A stretch of DNA of 64,000 bases from Theristus sp. LFF4_11. Taxonomy: Eukaryota; Nematoda; Chromadorea; Monhysterida; Xyalidae. The notes under the pieces were generated by a model. That model was not told where the DNA came from. It saw nothing but the letters and a program-made list of their open reading frames with translations, and searched no databases. The position numbers were made by a program, and so were the translations under genes. The stretch is taken from NCBI GenBank assembly GCA_030248135.1, contig JASANC010001728.1:96228-160227 (forward strand), read 5' to 3'. Below are positions 26,201 to 37,517 of this stretch, piece after piece; position 1 is the first letter of the stretch; the number at the start of each line of letters is the position of its first letter.

Positions 26201-27902
26201 ACACAGGTTCCGCTGAATGTTTTTGTTAATATTTAGAAGCGAAAAGTTGATCAATACACAGTAATCAGTTTGCAATTAAACGCTGTAATCGTATCAGGAC
26301 AAAGCACTTGATCATTGGGGCTCACAGTATCGAATGACCTCACAAGAATTGGAAGCACTGCGCGAAGAGAACGCTCAGCTGAGAGCAAAGTTGCGAGCAC
26401 AGCAGAAGGAAGTTGAATCAATTAAGGGTAAATTGAACATTGTGTCACTTTATAGATTTGGGAAACAGTTCGCAATATTAAAGGTAACATTTGAAACGTT
26501 TCCCACTTGACCGGATCAATACTCATTCTAATGGGGAGATCATTAAAAACAACATCCTTTATGTGAACTGTTTTCAATATATGGGTCCACGTCCACAATT
26601 TTCGTTGAGTACAAATTTAGAAGCAGAACAGTTATCTTCAGTCACAAAAACCTTCTCATAAATTGCAGAGATTTGCCGAGAACAAGGCGTTCGCGTTGAG
26701 GATCGCGCATCGGCACTAGAGTCGCAGATCCGAGAGCTACGAAACGAGATCGAAACGTCTGTTTCACATTCAGTGAATGCGCTACAAATGAACGGACATC
26801 ATTATCAGAATGGACTGACGAATGGAAGCGTCGCACAGAATGGTGATTTTTCGCGAAGTCGCGAACGCAGCGAGTCGCCAATTTCAACGTCATTGTCACT
26901 GTCAATTTCATTGCCACCGACTACGAACACAACGTCAACCAGTAGTCATGCGTCCAAACGTTTCGGATCAGCGACTACGGTAAACAGTCAAAAACAGTTT
27001 TTTTTAATTCTTTATCTGGTTCTTGCCAGTACCGAAGATGAGGGGGAGCGCGAAGCTGATCCGTTGGGGGGCGGGGTCCGTTGATACCCACTCCTAAACC
27101 TGGGAACCCACTCTTTTTTCGACTCGGCATCCCCTCCCCCCTCCGTGGGTACCCATCCCTTTTTAAAAAGTTCTCAAAATCGCAAGTTTTCGTTCAAAAA
27201 TCACAATTTTTTGTTCAAAAATTACAAAATTTTTTTCAGAAATCATGATTTTTTGTTCCCAGGTGCATAATATACGTTAAATACAATAAGGTTATTTTGT
27301 CTTACAAACAACTATTTTAGGGCTTTTTCTAAATATATGATGTTTTTCATTAAATAATTGCAATAAAAATGCGGGGGTGGGGTGGGGGAGGGGTAGTACC
27401 CTCTCATACCAAGAAACCAATTAGCATCCGGTGCATACATTTAGCAGGCAACTCGGGAGTGTCCCATTTACCCCCCCCCCCCTCCCCCCAAATATTTCGC
27501 CCCCCCCCCACAGGTATGTACCCCCTACCTAAAAATGATTGTCATCTTCGGTATGGTTCTTGCTTACCGAGAAGGAAACCTTGTGAGGGTGTGAGCGCGG
27601 ATTCTGAATTGTTTGTTCCATTCGAGCAATACAGAACAAGTCTAAAGTATCATAATACATGGGATACGAGTGGTTTTTACTGCTCTCGTCCAAGCATTGT
27701 GACATTGTTTTTCATATTGTCTCCGTCACATTCCGATTTGGATGAAGGTAGGGTGTATGTTGATGCCAGAAAATAACTAAAAGGATTGCAAACGCATCAT
27801 ATCTTTCACATCATAAACTGTGAGTTTTTCGTGATACTTTAGACTTCCTACGTTAAATACCGGTCCAACTCGCGCTCTTCACGAACGAGATCGTATCGAT
27901 GA
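14205..27902 (+). CDS. Class II-type myosin heavy chain, short-tailed
   Basis: Thirty-five exons join in phase to 1648 aa: 14205-14278, 14631-14826, 14995-15135, 15221-15374, 15457-15484, 15561-15744, 15810-15873, 15995-16096, 19074-19183, 19473-19617, 19759-19877, 19981-20193, 20316-20486, 20621-20806, 20877-21137, 22396-22520, 22614-22821, 22891-23027, 23122-23203, 23274-23465, 23544-23618, 23726-23848, 23932-24018, 24102-24247, 24329-24419, 24502-24645, 24712-24878, 24951-25066, 25133-25252, 25332-25441, 25761-25957, 26029-26206, 26298-26427, 26669-26979, 27843-27902. Seen: SH3-like KVWIPDP, P-loop GESGSGKT (about 199-206), switch I NDNSSRFGKF, switch II DISGFE, relay, basic loop 2, SH1 helix [12 protein letters not shown], and a lever arm with two IQ-like segments. 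A coiled coil of roughly 560 aa follows, broken by a Ser/Pro hinge, then a Ser/Arg-rich tailpiece. It is an actin-based ATPase. Usual myosin II is about 1950 aa, so the rod is short. Exon 10's end and the last intron are the least certain joins. Confidence 0.92.
16866..17427 (+). mobile_element. Fold-back element with 15-bp tandem repeats in both arms
   Basis: The left arm (about 16868-17011) carries some seven copies of a 15-bp unit, GAATTCCGGCCCGGA with variants. It continues into TTTTCGCCAGCACGAACAAT and then sequence reading CACACGAAGTGATTTT. The right arm (about 17275-17425) is the reverse complement, ending in the same tandem units. GTAC stands at both outer edges and may be a target duplication. 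It lies in the 2.98-kb myosin intron 8. Proteins read across it are five-residue repeats and not genes. Confidence 0.9.
17843..18112 (+). mobile_element. MITE-2 copy 1 (about 270 bp)
   Basis: It begins TACAGTACGGCCGAATAAAT and ends ...TTTAATCGGTCACACCGTA, with imperfect inverted termini. Its internal blocks GTCGCAGACTAGGAGTTGTC and CGCGCTCCTTGCACCCTGAA recur in four other copies. No transposase is present. It lies in myosin intron 8. Confidence 0.85.
18850..18934 (-). repeat. Retroelement-like 3' end with CTGA tail, inverted copy
   Basis: Reverse complement of 685-770: tandem CAGT run, TTTTATTCTGCAGTGCACGG, then GGTAAGACACCATGAGTAGG. It lies in myosin intron 8. Confidence 0.6.
21138..21345 (+). 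mobile_element. MITE-2 copy 2, truncated, abutting a splice donor
   Basis: It starts TACAGTATGGCCGAATAAAT directly after the exon-final AAG and one G, so the first bases of the element form the intron donor GTACAG. The 3' terminus with the CTGCCATG block is missing. It lies at the start of myosin intron 15. Confidence 0.8.
21513..22200 (+). mobile_element. 688-bp element with about 53-bp inverted termini
   Basis: The left end GTCAACTTTGCCACTGG continues through GGGGCCGCATCTTTGCCACT to TATAACTGCT. The right end is its reverse complement. TTTGCCACT recurs within both arms. A second, inner inverted pair (CTTGCGAAGCCTTAGG at about 21750 and CCTAAGGCTTCGCAACTT at about 21855) makes a nested hairpin. 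No coding capacity was seen. It lies in myosin intron 15. Confidence 0.8.
27029..27556 (+). mobile_element. Element with G- and C-runs in the last myosin intron
   Basis: One edge reads AGTACCGAAGATGAGGGGG and the other GTCATCTTCGGTAT, forming short inverted termini about 530 bp apart. The interior has long G and C homopolymer runs. A related terminus (CCTCATCTTCGGTACTCACC) occurs at about 52461-52482. The element class is unknown. Confidence 0.5.
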
Positions 27903-30185
27903 TGATGTTTGCGAACTACTCCACTGATATCAAGAAGATGCTTAGCTCCCGAACTCGAACGTTTGCGCCGTGTCATGCCGCAGAACCTGGAATCTCTTTT
28001 TTCGCTTTTCTTGATTCACGATGCATTCATTGTAATGATTCTTTCTTAAAACGATATTTACGATTAGTAGACTAATTTGATTTTTCTCACAACTGCGAAA
28101 ACATCGCAATACAGTCTCTCGTGCCTGTACTTGTTTTTCAATGCCTCATTTTTTGAAAAGCGTGTATTTGTGATGCTTTATTAGCCCACAGTTCTTGTTG
28201 ATATTGTCATGTTGTCTTTTAAATTTCATGTTATTTTGCGACATGTTTTCAGGGTATATACACTCGAATTGAAGTCAAATATGTAACATATTTTCACGGT
28301 TTTTGTGTTGTAAATATACCGTTATGTTTGTTTGAAAGTTGAAAAGCTCGATCGTTTTTAACGTGACACGTGACACTTTTTTATGCGGAAACGAAATTTT
28401 TATACGAATGTTACAACGGTAAAATTATATTGTGGTTCCTGTGATTTGCGTTGTGTTTGAGCGAACTAGGTTCTGAAAGAACTTTTCAGTTTTTTTAACC
28501 AGCCATGAAAACATCCAAAATCTTTTTAAAACAAATAACTTTTCTATGTTTTTACGTTGAGAAGACGGTATAGATGGTGCGGGTGTTAGTTATAACAACG
28601 TTTTAATGTTGTTCAGTTCATAACTAAAAAAACGTTTTTTTGTTAAAAACGTGTTCTGTGTGGTTCTCTGAAGGATTTTTAACTCCTTGATGATTTTTAA
28701 ATCAAAGGCATTCTTTCAAAATGTTTAGCTTAAAAATAGGTATGTGTTTTTTAATTTCCCTTAAACGACAATCGTGGTGCAATATAAAAGTAAAAACTTT
28801 CATTTATAGTTTATCGGATCGTAACCCATTTTTAAACAACAAATAATATCGTGAAAGCATAACCCGTACGTCCCTCCACATTTGTTTCATAAACCACGCA
28901 GAAATGGATAATTCGGACTTTTCAGTTTTCAGTTACACTTTGGATGGATAAACTTTTCAGTTACACTTTGAAAAGACAACAGTTCCCAGGCAGACAACAA
29001 CAACACAACAACAACAGTAAAGTTTCACCGTTCACTGGTGCAACAACGCATTTCACATGAGCACCTTCTGGTGATAAAAGAAGTGATGTAATTTGACATT
29101 TGTTGTGTAATCCCCTACACCATTGTTCAATATCATATCAGTCATCACAGTACTGCACATTTGTTGTGCGTCTTCCTGAATACGCGATGTTCTTAGAAGT
29201 TCGAAAAGAAGAGAATTGTATTTTGCATGAACAGACATTGTGTGTAAACAAACTTGCGAAGTTTCCATTCCAATTGTAATCGTCGCCAAAAACAGAAACC
29301 CACTGTTTTACAATTGGTATTGCCAAAACGATGAAGAAGTCTTCGTTGGTGGGGGTTGCACTTTGCATTAAGTTTGAACGTTTTCAGGTGCGTGGTGTGG
29401 TTGTATGATTTTGGTAGGCATAGTAGTTATTCTCAAACAGTTTACCATCTAAAACTGTTGAGTAATACAGGGTGTTGTGCAGTCAGTGTTGCAGTTTAGT
29501 ACTGAACCAAGTAATGAGCCTCTGTACCGTTAATGAAACAAACTGCCTATATATAATGTAACTGTCGCTAAACAATTCAAGCACTGCAGCGAAGCAAATT
29601 TCAGTTCACTTTTTGACGTCAATTTGCTTTCAAAGGCAAATCTTCGTCCACCGCGCATCGTATTCATGCGCAACCCTGTTCTGTGAACACCACAATCAAT
29701 AAAAGAACAAATTTCGTGTACAAAACTGGGAAACCAGTAAGATGTGTGACTGCAACAGACGGCTCTGGTTGTAATATTGTTGAAAAATTTAAATCATTGG
29801 AGTTATTCCGGATTTCCTCTCTGTTTTATGATGAACATGCTCTTTTTACTTTATTTGTCTTAGATGTCCGCAGCATTTCTTTTTGCAAGGAATTTTTTGC
29901 CTTCTTTTTCCTTCGCATGAGCGCAGACTATCTGTTTTCATACCATTTTGCAAGTATTGCCACCAACAATTAGTCAAGTAAGCCCAAAAAGCTAAACTTA
30001 GGTGTGAGACGATGAAATCGTTTTTAATTCTGTTACACAAGCTTTTTTACCTTCCCCATGACGCTAAATAAAAGTAATAATGTCCGAAGCGGTGTCCGGT
30101 ATACGAACCACTGGGGTTGTCTCGTCCGCGGGTTCCCGCCGCGTCTGTACATCCGAGATCGTAGTCTCGTTTTTCGAACCGAAAC

Positions 30186-30293
30186 TAATTCACCAATATC
30201 TGCTCTTCGAGGTGATGTGAGGAAACTGAAATTAGTTTTGGCGCTCGGTCGTGTGGAACTATTGAGCTATTAAATTTTATAAAACTGGCCCCT
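30186..30293 (+). mobile_element. MITE-3 fragment (GGGACCAG family)
   Basis: The segment AATTCACCAATATCTGCTCT, GAGGTGATGTGAGGAAACTG through TTTATAAAACTGGCCCC matches the element inside the SLC22 B exon (46348-46584) and the one at 43432-43635. Its far terminus is not clear. Confidence 0.6.
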
Positions 30294-30322
30294 GTCCCAC
30301 CGCAGTATCCCGGAACACAAAG

Positions 30323-30593
30323 TACAGTACGGCCGATTTAGCATGGCAGTTTTTTCAGGGTGTAAGGAGCGCGCGAAATTTGAATCAATAAAAAAAGATG
30401 TTCAGAAACCCAACTGCGTGTCAAATTTTACATGTTCCTCAAAATTAATTGGTAATTCGTGCTATTCAGTTCATTATTTCTCCCTTTGCACACTCGATTG
30501 GCGGAAATCTTATCATTTTTGAGAAAGGCAACTCCTAGTCTGCGACTAATCTCGCCTTGATTGAGACTGCCATATTTATTCGGTTATGCCGTA
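30323..30593 (-). mobile_element. MITE-2 copy 3 (reverse)
   Basis: Reverse orientation relative to 17843-18112. It starts TACAGTACGGCCGATTTAGC, contains CAGGGTGTAAGGAGCGCGCG and CAACTCCTAGTCTGCGACTA, and ends TTATTCGGTTATGCCGTA. Confidence 0.8.
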
Positions 30594-31224
30594 GGTTCCC
30601 TCGATTTTTAGCCACTTTTATTTCCGTGGCAGGGCACGATACACCGAATACACTTCGGACATTTTTATTCAGGGTGATGTTACTCAAAGAAACTCAGCCT
30701 TTTTACTGTTAGATTTTGAAACGCTGTTTGTCACGCTGCGCAATTTTATTGTAACCTTTTTCATGTTATTAGATGGCAATGAAGGGCGGTTTTGTTTTTA
30801 AAATGTTTTTAATCAGCGTTTCCTGATTTCTTTTATACAAATGTGTGCGACATGCATTTTTCAAACACTTTCTTTTTTGTTTACGTCATTACATTACATC
30901 GCATGATCGTTCACATACATACACAAAACAAAGTAGTTTTAACTTCCATCGTTTTCCAGCTCCCCACATCAGTATGTACATGCGCATTGTATCCTCGCTT
31001 CAGTTTTTTGCTTGTTTTTGACAATAGACAGCGTGTCTGCATTTGAATATGAAAATGAAGCTAATTACAAGCTTTACAGTTGCAATTTGCACAAACTACT
31101 AATTATGAACATGTAGGGGAAAAGCCGCCTGCGCATTTTTCACACAACGCCGAAATCAACACGTGATAAAAAATTGAATGCGAGGAGCGAACGAAAAAAG
31201 GTGACAAGTAGCGTCCGCTGAACA

Positions 31225-34200
31225 ATGATGATGGGCCCACTGACCGAACCGTGCGCTTACGTCCGCTTGCTTTTCTTAATCTCCTCTTTACTGCCACTAT
31301 GGACGTTCGTTGTAACGGCCCGCGAGGTCTACGATCCGGAGCGCGAGTGGTACCGCGAGGAGGGCAACCCCGGGCTCAAGGTGCGCCTGACGGCCAAGGG
31401 ACTGAACTACATTCGACAGGTGATGGTGAATCTGTTGAACGACGAGATTCCGAACATTCGCGGACTGAACGCGCAGGGCGCTTTCGGCGAGGCGCAGGTG
31501 ACCCTGTCGAACATCAAGGTCACCCGCTGGCGACCCGCCGATTACACGCTGCTGCGAACGGTGCCGCCGAACAAGATGGTCTTCGGCCTCGAGAACGCCG
31601 ACCTGGGGTGAGCCGGTGGCTGCTCTGTGAGCGACATCACACCTCGCTAAAACTTCTCAAACACTAAAACACTTTTTAAGAGTTCACCACAGAGGACATT
31701 TGAATTTTTTCATTCGGAAAAGATTGAAAACTGGAACTTGAAAAACTGGTGGAATCGGGAAAGCACGGACTTCCGAATGAATGGCTAATGCAAAACTTCT
31801 GACTGTTCGAATATTTAAAAAAAGAAAAAACAACTTGCATTTGAAAAGAAAAATTCGCATCTGTTCTAAGCAGAACCGCTCACGCACACTTAGACTCGAA
31901 GTGAAACATCAGAGTGATCAAAGACTCGTCAAATGCAATTCGGCATTCGGCATTTGGTTATTAAAACCTCCCAAAGTTCTCTTAGTGTTCCAATTTTTCG
32001 CTCGAAACATCTCAGCATAAGCCAGCGAGAGCATTTTGATGTTGGAACCTTTTTGGTTCACCCTGTACAATTCTTCAAACGTCGACCTATTAAAAGACAT
32101 TCTCGCTGTTTCAAAATCGTTGTTTTCTATTTCTTTTTTTCTGTTGGACGCCACAGATTGCATGCTGATTTTCTCGGCCAACAGAACGTGTTCAAGCTGC
32201 CCGGCATCATCGAGGGCGAAGCGCGCGGACTGACCATGGCGGCCGAGATGACGCTGACGGAAGAGGACGGAGGGCTGGTGATCACGCCCACCAGCTGCAA
32301 GGCGGTCGTGCAGACGTCGACGTTCGAAATCATCCCGGACCCAAAGAACATCGCTGCGGCGCTCGTCAAACCGCATCTGGTCTGCGGGCACCACCCGTTT
32401 TGTGTGGTCGAATTTTTTGCAAATTTTGAAAATACCCACCTGTCATTCAAGAAAAAACTCGCCAATAAGTTGACCCGATACAGTGGTTGGTCAGCATTTT
32501 GATGACGCTGGGCCAATGACACACAGACTGACAATGTCTTGTTAAAAAAGGTCGTTGAATCATTGTGAGACGCACAAAATGTTGATCAAACATTGGAGCG
32601 TAAACACAAGATCGACCAACACTGAACGAAAGACGCTCAATCAGTCTAAAATCAACAATTGTCTGGCCACAGCTGCTGTTATGCAGTGTTGCTGCCAAAT
32701 CCACCGAAAAAAAACCAGAGACCGTCGGGTTGAATCCCAGTCGAGGTTTCGAACACTTTTATTTTCCAACAATGATGCCTGGAGCATATCGCATCACAGA
32801 ACATCACCTTGCACCGCTTTGTTTCGCTCAGCCAGCCGCGAACAACGCACTGCGCGCATTCCTGCCGACCGTGTTCTGCAAGGCGATCACGGGCGCCCTG
32901 GACGCCATCGGCAAGCAACTCGTCGGCGCAGAACGTCTGCGCATCCGACTGAGTCCGGACGCATTGCGCTCGACCGTCACGCAGACGCTCGGACGTGAGA
33001 CGGCGGACGAACTGGAGTCGCCGCAGTTGCCTGCGGGCCTGCAGTCGCAGGTCGGCAGCGGCTTCCAGGGCGACGCCGCCGCGCACTTCCTCCAGGACGC
33101 CGTGCTCGACGTGACCCTGCTGAGGGACCCGATCGCCACCTACGACTTCATAGAGACCTGGCATAAAGGTTGGTCGAGGCGCTGGCGAGCTTGGTTGGTT
33201 TCGTTTTCGGTTGGTCGGGTCAAATCCAGCCAGGCAAGCGAAAATGTCAAGCAGTGTGGTTGTCCGTGTGGGAGAGATCCGGATACCGGAGTTGTGATCA
33301 CTAGCTCAAATACTGCCGTATTTTTGTACTTTTTTTTGTCAACGATCACATGTTTTGGACTGTTGTCTTATTGCCAAAACCTGTGGCATATCCATCAATT
33401 TGGCGACACACAGCAAAGGTGGTTGTTTCGAAAACCTGCTGATCAAACGCCTTTTTTCCAGCGGATGTGTTTTTCGACAACAACGCCGTCCGGACGCCGT
33501 TCAGTGCGCGGCCGATGCCGAACTGGCTGGAGACGGACAAGATGATTTACGTGCAGACGTCCGAGTTTATCATCAACGCCATGATGTATCACTTGTATTT
33601 GAACGACAAAATGAATGTCAAGGTACACAGAGGCTCCATGCAGATGTCCCATTTGTCACATCGGTTACAGACTGGTCGAATAAACATGACTGGTTTTTCA
33701 GGCTGCGCGCGACATTTGAATGAAAAAAAACGTTCAGAACTGTGTGTCACATTAAACGTGTTTTTTAAACTAATTTATTCTTCGGGCTTAATTCTGTAAA
33801 TTCTTTCTCCCTTGCACAAACGATTGGGAATTATCTTATCATTCTTGAAAAAACTCCTGGTCTACAACTACTCCCGCATTGATGGAGAATACAAGGCCTT
33901 ATTTTATTCGTCCATACCGTGCGCAGTAGCACCGAAGCAAACAAATCAACAAATGTGTACAACATGACCGCACTGTGTTTCGGACAGCAAAACCGAGAGT
34001 TTTCAGAGTATTTTTAGCTCTATAAAACGTAGTCACTGTAATTTTCAAAGTTTGTTGGCTTTGCATATCAGACGGCCAATCGTTGTCTGTGTATTTGCCC
34101 AGTGAGCTGTGTGAGCTGTACGTTGCAGCTAACGAGCGACCGCCTGCCGGGCCCGTTCCGCAACTTCCTGCGAACCACATGCACGGGCGACACGAAGCCG

Positions 34201-35087
34201 CCAGACGTGACGCTGCCTCCGTCCTTCCAGCAGAACGTGCTCGAGAAGGTCTGTCTCGGCTCGCTGATTCCGTCGCTCGGCGCCGAGTACCCGAATCGAT
34301 CCGTCGAGCTCGAGTTCTATCCGCACGGAGTGCCCGAGTATCGTATCAGCGATGGACAGGGTGTGATGCAGTCGAATGGTTCGTTGTGCTTTGTGCTCGT
34401 TATTAGTAGGTGTTCCGGTGTGAAGCCGCCGAAATCGATATGTAGTGCTCTGACACTGTGTTGCTGGGCTCTTTTGCGCGCACAGACCGCAGAGTACGTA
34501 AAAATATTATATGGACCAACACCGCATCCCTACAATAATACTGCTGCTGTCCTGGTCAACTTTAGGTTCCGAGTAATCTTGATTAACTTCTTTATTGCGA
34601 GAATGCGAGTTTTTCGACACTGCAAAATGTCCATTTCATCAGCACACCCTGTACATCAGGTCGCATCCTGGCGTACGTGCCGGACGACCGAGGCGACCGC
34701 AAGCAGGTGCTCGTCATCAACACGGACATGGCCGCCGACAGCACGCTGCAGGTGAACGAACAGAACATCGTCGGCGACGTCACCGTGCGCAAGCTCGACC
34801 TGACCGTGCATCGCTCCGCACTGCGCCAGTTGAATCCGAAGAACGTCGAGCAGCTGTCGCCTGTGGCGAAGCAGATCATGGCGCCCGAGATCGCGCGCCT
34901 CCTGCAGAACGGCTTCCCGCTGCCGATGCAGGGTCTCATCAGAATGGAGAATCCGACTGTGAAACTCGACAACGGCTACGCGTTGGTCTCGTCCGATCTG
35001 GTCGTCAATCAGCTGGCGCTGCAGCAGCGCTTCAGTGACCAGCTCAAGGGCGCGCTCGCCGGTGGCGGCCCGTCGTTCGGCGGATGA
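31225..35087 (+). CDS. Secreted BPI/LBP-family lipid-binding protein
   Basis: Six exons (31225-31607, 32157-32379, 32832-33168, 33462-33622, 34129-34378, 34660-35087) join in phase to 593 aa. A hydrophobic segment near residues 14-30 looks like a signal peptide. NPGLKVRLTAKGLNYI opens the mature protein in the way typical of BPI, LBP, CETP and PLTP proteins. These are boomerang-shaped extracellular proteins of two related domains that bind lipids or lipopolysaccharide. Cysteines near 175 (TPTSCK) and 218 (TVFCK) match the conserved N-domain disulfide in order and spacing. The second domain has the NGFPLPMQGLI-type ending. The coding exons are much more GC-rich than the introns. Met codons at 31228 and 31231 are alternative starts. 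Possible roles in innate immunity or lipid transport are inferred from the family. Confidence 0.88.
32025..32070 (-). repeat. Degenerate terminus related to the 905-bp element
   Basis: The stretch reading TTTTGATGTTGGAACCTTTTT then GGTTCACCCTGTA resembles the terminus of the element at 47698-48602, which ends GGAACCTTTTTTTTGGCCCA then CCCTGTA. Only one end is seen, in BPI intron 1. Confidence 0.4.
33666..33922 (-). mobile_element. MITE-2 copy 4 (reverse), in BPI intron 4
   Basis: Reverse-oriented copy with GGTTTTTCAGGCTGCGCGCG, CTCCCTTGCACAAACGATTG and a diverged ACTCCTGGTCTACAACTACT block, ending near CGTCCATACCGTGC. It is more diverged than the other copies. Confidence 0.75.
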
Positions 35088-35126
35088 TTGATTGCGTGCC
35101 ACAGTCTAATTCCATATCATATGCAA

Positions 35127-35263
35127 TTCGCTGATTGGTTGGTGGCCAAGTGATGCACGTGCATTACAATGTATGTGTATTCCTGGACTCCACCTTCAGA
35201 GCAATCACGCACTGCACAGATAGCATGCATCATGTGATCACCAACCAATCAGCTGCTGGTGTA
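35127..35263 (+). repeat. Short palindromic element (137 bp)
   Basis: GCTGATTGGTTGGTG followed by AAGTGATGCAC at the left is mirrored by TGCATCATGTGATCACCAAC then CAATCAGCTG at the right, giving inverted arms of about 30 bp. It lies just after the BPI stop codon, probably in the 3' untranslated region. Confidence 0.65.
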
Positions 35264-35643
35264 TCAGGTAGAAGAATAAGTAACAAGCACAGTCAAAATA
35301 CGTGTAATGCGTACGGAACAAATTTTAGCGCGAACGGAACGACTAACGGTCCATATTATGCATCCGCTCACTGTCCGCTTCGCTCTCGAATTAGCATGAT
35401 GTGATATAGTGTTAGACTGTACTTTTGGTTTATTGTTTCTCTTTTTTTTGTTTTTGGAACTCATTGTAGTTCTTGGGTTTAGTGCCCCACAAGATGTGAT
35501 TTTCTGATTTTTGATATTGCGGTGATTTGATGATTGCAATATTCGTTTTGTTCGTTTTGTGAAATTGCGTTATTTGTTTTGTTGGATTTTATTTATTTTT
35601 GACTGATAAAATAAGATGTTTCGTTCTTTGTCGGGTGAATATG

Positions 35644-35649
35644 AATAAA
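35644..35649 (+). terminator. Probable polyadenylation signal of the BPI-like gene
   Basis: AATAAA about 560 bp past the stop codon, on the same strand. Position only; no transcript evidence. Confidence 0.35.
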
Positions 35650-35723
35650 AATCTGAACGCAGTGAGCCAAAACTGGAAAACGATAGAAATCCAGTGCAAA
35701 CTTCTGACTTTTGCGGCACGAAT

Positions 35724-35888
35724 ATGACGATTGTTATAGCCGTCGGGGTCTGTCTTCATTGCATATTGAGCTCAGTGACTGGCGGTGGTAGAACGAAATC
35801 GCTTGCTGACGTTTCAAATGATGCTGCGTTGAAAAAAGAAATCAAAGATAATGTAACAATCGGAATGTCGCAGTGTTCAGCTGCGTAA
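35724..35888 (+). CDS. Doubtful small secreted ORF (54 aa)
   Basis: From ATG 35724 the frame gives a hydrophobic start (MTIVIAVGVCLHCILSSVTG) like a signal peptide, then a polar lysine/aspartate-rich stretch with one N-glycosylation motif (NVT) and one cysteine. It resembles the first exon of a small secreted protein, but no following exon was found and no family is recognised. It could be chance. Confidence 0.2.
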   Translation: MTIVIAVGVCLHCILSSVTGGGRTKSLADVSNDAALKKEIKDNVTIGMSQCSAA

Positions 35889-36628
35889 AATTGTTCGCTT
35901 ACTGCTCATCATTGCCATGCAGACGTAGCCAACACGGCAAGCAGCAGCCACTTGCACTGAATCTCGTTTACACAGAAAGCCACGAATGTCGACGCAAACA
36001 TGATTGGTTGGACAGCGGCTGAGCTCACATATTATTGACCTGCTCGACACATCTGAGAGTACTGAAATATGGTGACACACAACGGTGTTGAAAATGGCAT
36101 TTGTACGAAAATTGGATGTAAGCAAAGCAGAGTGAAACCGTGTCCACTATTCAACACAGTGATATTTGAGCCTTATACCAGCATCAATTTGTTTCGTGAC
36201 ATTTGGTCTCCATTTTGATATGCGACCTGCTGATTGGTCTGTTCGCACGGTTCCGAATTGCAGTAGCGCCACTGTAATCAGGGCAAAAACCTGCAACAAT
36301 AAATATAGATAGCTTTTGTACAACTTTACATTGTAGCTGTCAGAATTACAATGAAAGGATAACTTACCAAAATAGCCATGGTCTTTGGAAGCATCCAGTG
36401 TTGTGGTACGAAATTTGTTTTCCTTCGTTCAGCTTCTTGTAGCAAATTTTTAGACGCTATAATTTAGAAAAATACAGTCAGAGACAAAAAAGAATGAACG
36501 AACAACGCTACAGAGCACACAGAGTGTATGTGGCTATGTCACCAATCGTGACTTTCGTGTCCTGGACTGTTTGCGCTCGAGAGATCTAGCCTCACCGAGA
36601 AAAAGGACAGATAAATTAGATGATGTGA

Positions 36629-36680
36629 TATGATTAGCCTTGGCTAAAAAATATCGCCTGTACATTCACGTTCGTTCGTG
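36629..36680 (+). repeat. SINE fragment
   Basis: GATTAGCCTTGGCTAAAAAA followed by CATTCACGTTCGTTCGTG matches the 3' part of the SINE copy at 41236-41383. Confidence 0.45.
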
Positions 36681-37517
36681 ACCGTACGGGAAGACTATCA
36701 TGTGAGGTACCAAAAGAAAGCATTGTTGGTTTTCTGCCATTGGCAAAATGGAACGTTAAAGACTTGATTTGATACATCAATTCAAATGTTGCTACATTTG
36801 CACATTTCTGCATTTCCATGTGGCTTCCGAATGAGTACCATTCGATTGAGATTGCTCTTCAATGTTTGCCCCATGTTTTGAACTCATCAGCATACGTGCG
36901 TTTCTGGCAAGTGAACGTTTCGCACGCGAGCCGTTAGTTTATATGCCGATTGCGTTTCGTCCGTTTTGCAGCGCGCACATTAATTATTGCCCATTTCCGG
37001 GACAATACAGCATGACGTCTTTGAACGTGCACCATTATTATACATCTGCAGAACCAGCATATTGTAATGAGGGCGTTTTTACTATTTTTTTTCTTGAAAA
37101 TATAGGTCATTCAGTATGGGTGGTCTTTGACCTTCGTTCCCGTTGTCTGGAACTTTTTGATTTTTGATGATCCATTTGAAAATGACAGAGTGTAATTCTT
37201 TGGTGTTTAAAAAACCACATGGACCGGAAAAACTCCAAAAACGCAAAAAGGTCATGTTCACAATAAAAGCGGAAGTCATTGGACAAGTTCGTTCTAGCAT
37301 TATTACTGAGCGCCGAAATGTAATTAGCAATTCACACTCACATGCACAATTTAAATTTGGTGAACTTTTCAAGCAAAATGGGTGTAACCAGTTTTCAACC
37401 TGCAAACTCGTTTTAAACTTTTCTAAATATCATGATGTATACTGCGTAGTTGCCCAGGTATGTTTACTTAAAGGACTAAAACATTAAGGACTTTAAGGAG
37501 TTCTGAATGGACAGAGA

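Larger units (their letters stand above)
27903..31224. other. Intergenic region between myosin and the BPI-like gene
   Basis: Includes the myosin 3' region and the upstream region of the BPI-like gene. No third gene is recognised. It contains a partial GGGACCAG-family element (about 30186-30293) and MITE-2 copy 3 (30323-30593). A CAA-rich tract is at about 28997-29018. Confidence 0.55.
35088..37517. other. Intergenic region between the BPI-like and SLC22 A genes
   Basis: Convergent gene ends. It holds a probable polyadenylation signal, a small palindromic element, one doubtful secreted ORF and a SINE fragment (36629-36680). Otherwise no features are supported. Confidence 0.5.

Noticed and set aside
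31251..31667. Overlapping ORF in another frame of BPI exon 1
   Set aside because: A shadow of the GC-rich coding exon; the signal peptide and family motifs are in the other frame.
36862..37487. Two ORFs of about 100 aa between the BPI-like and SLC22 A genes
   Set aside because: No recognisable domains, signal peptide or exon partners; likely chance.
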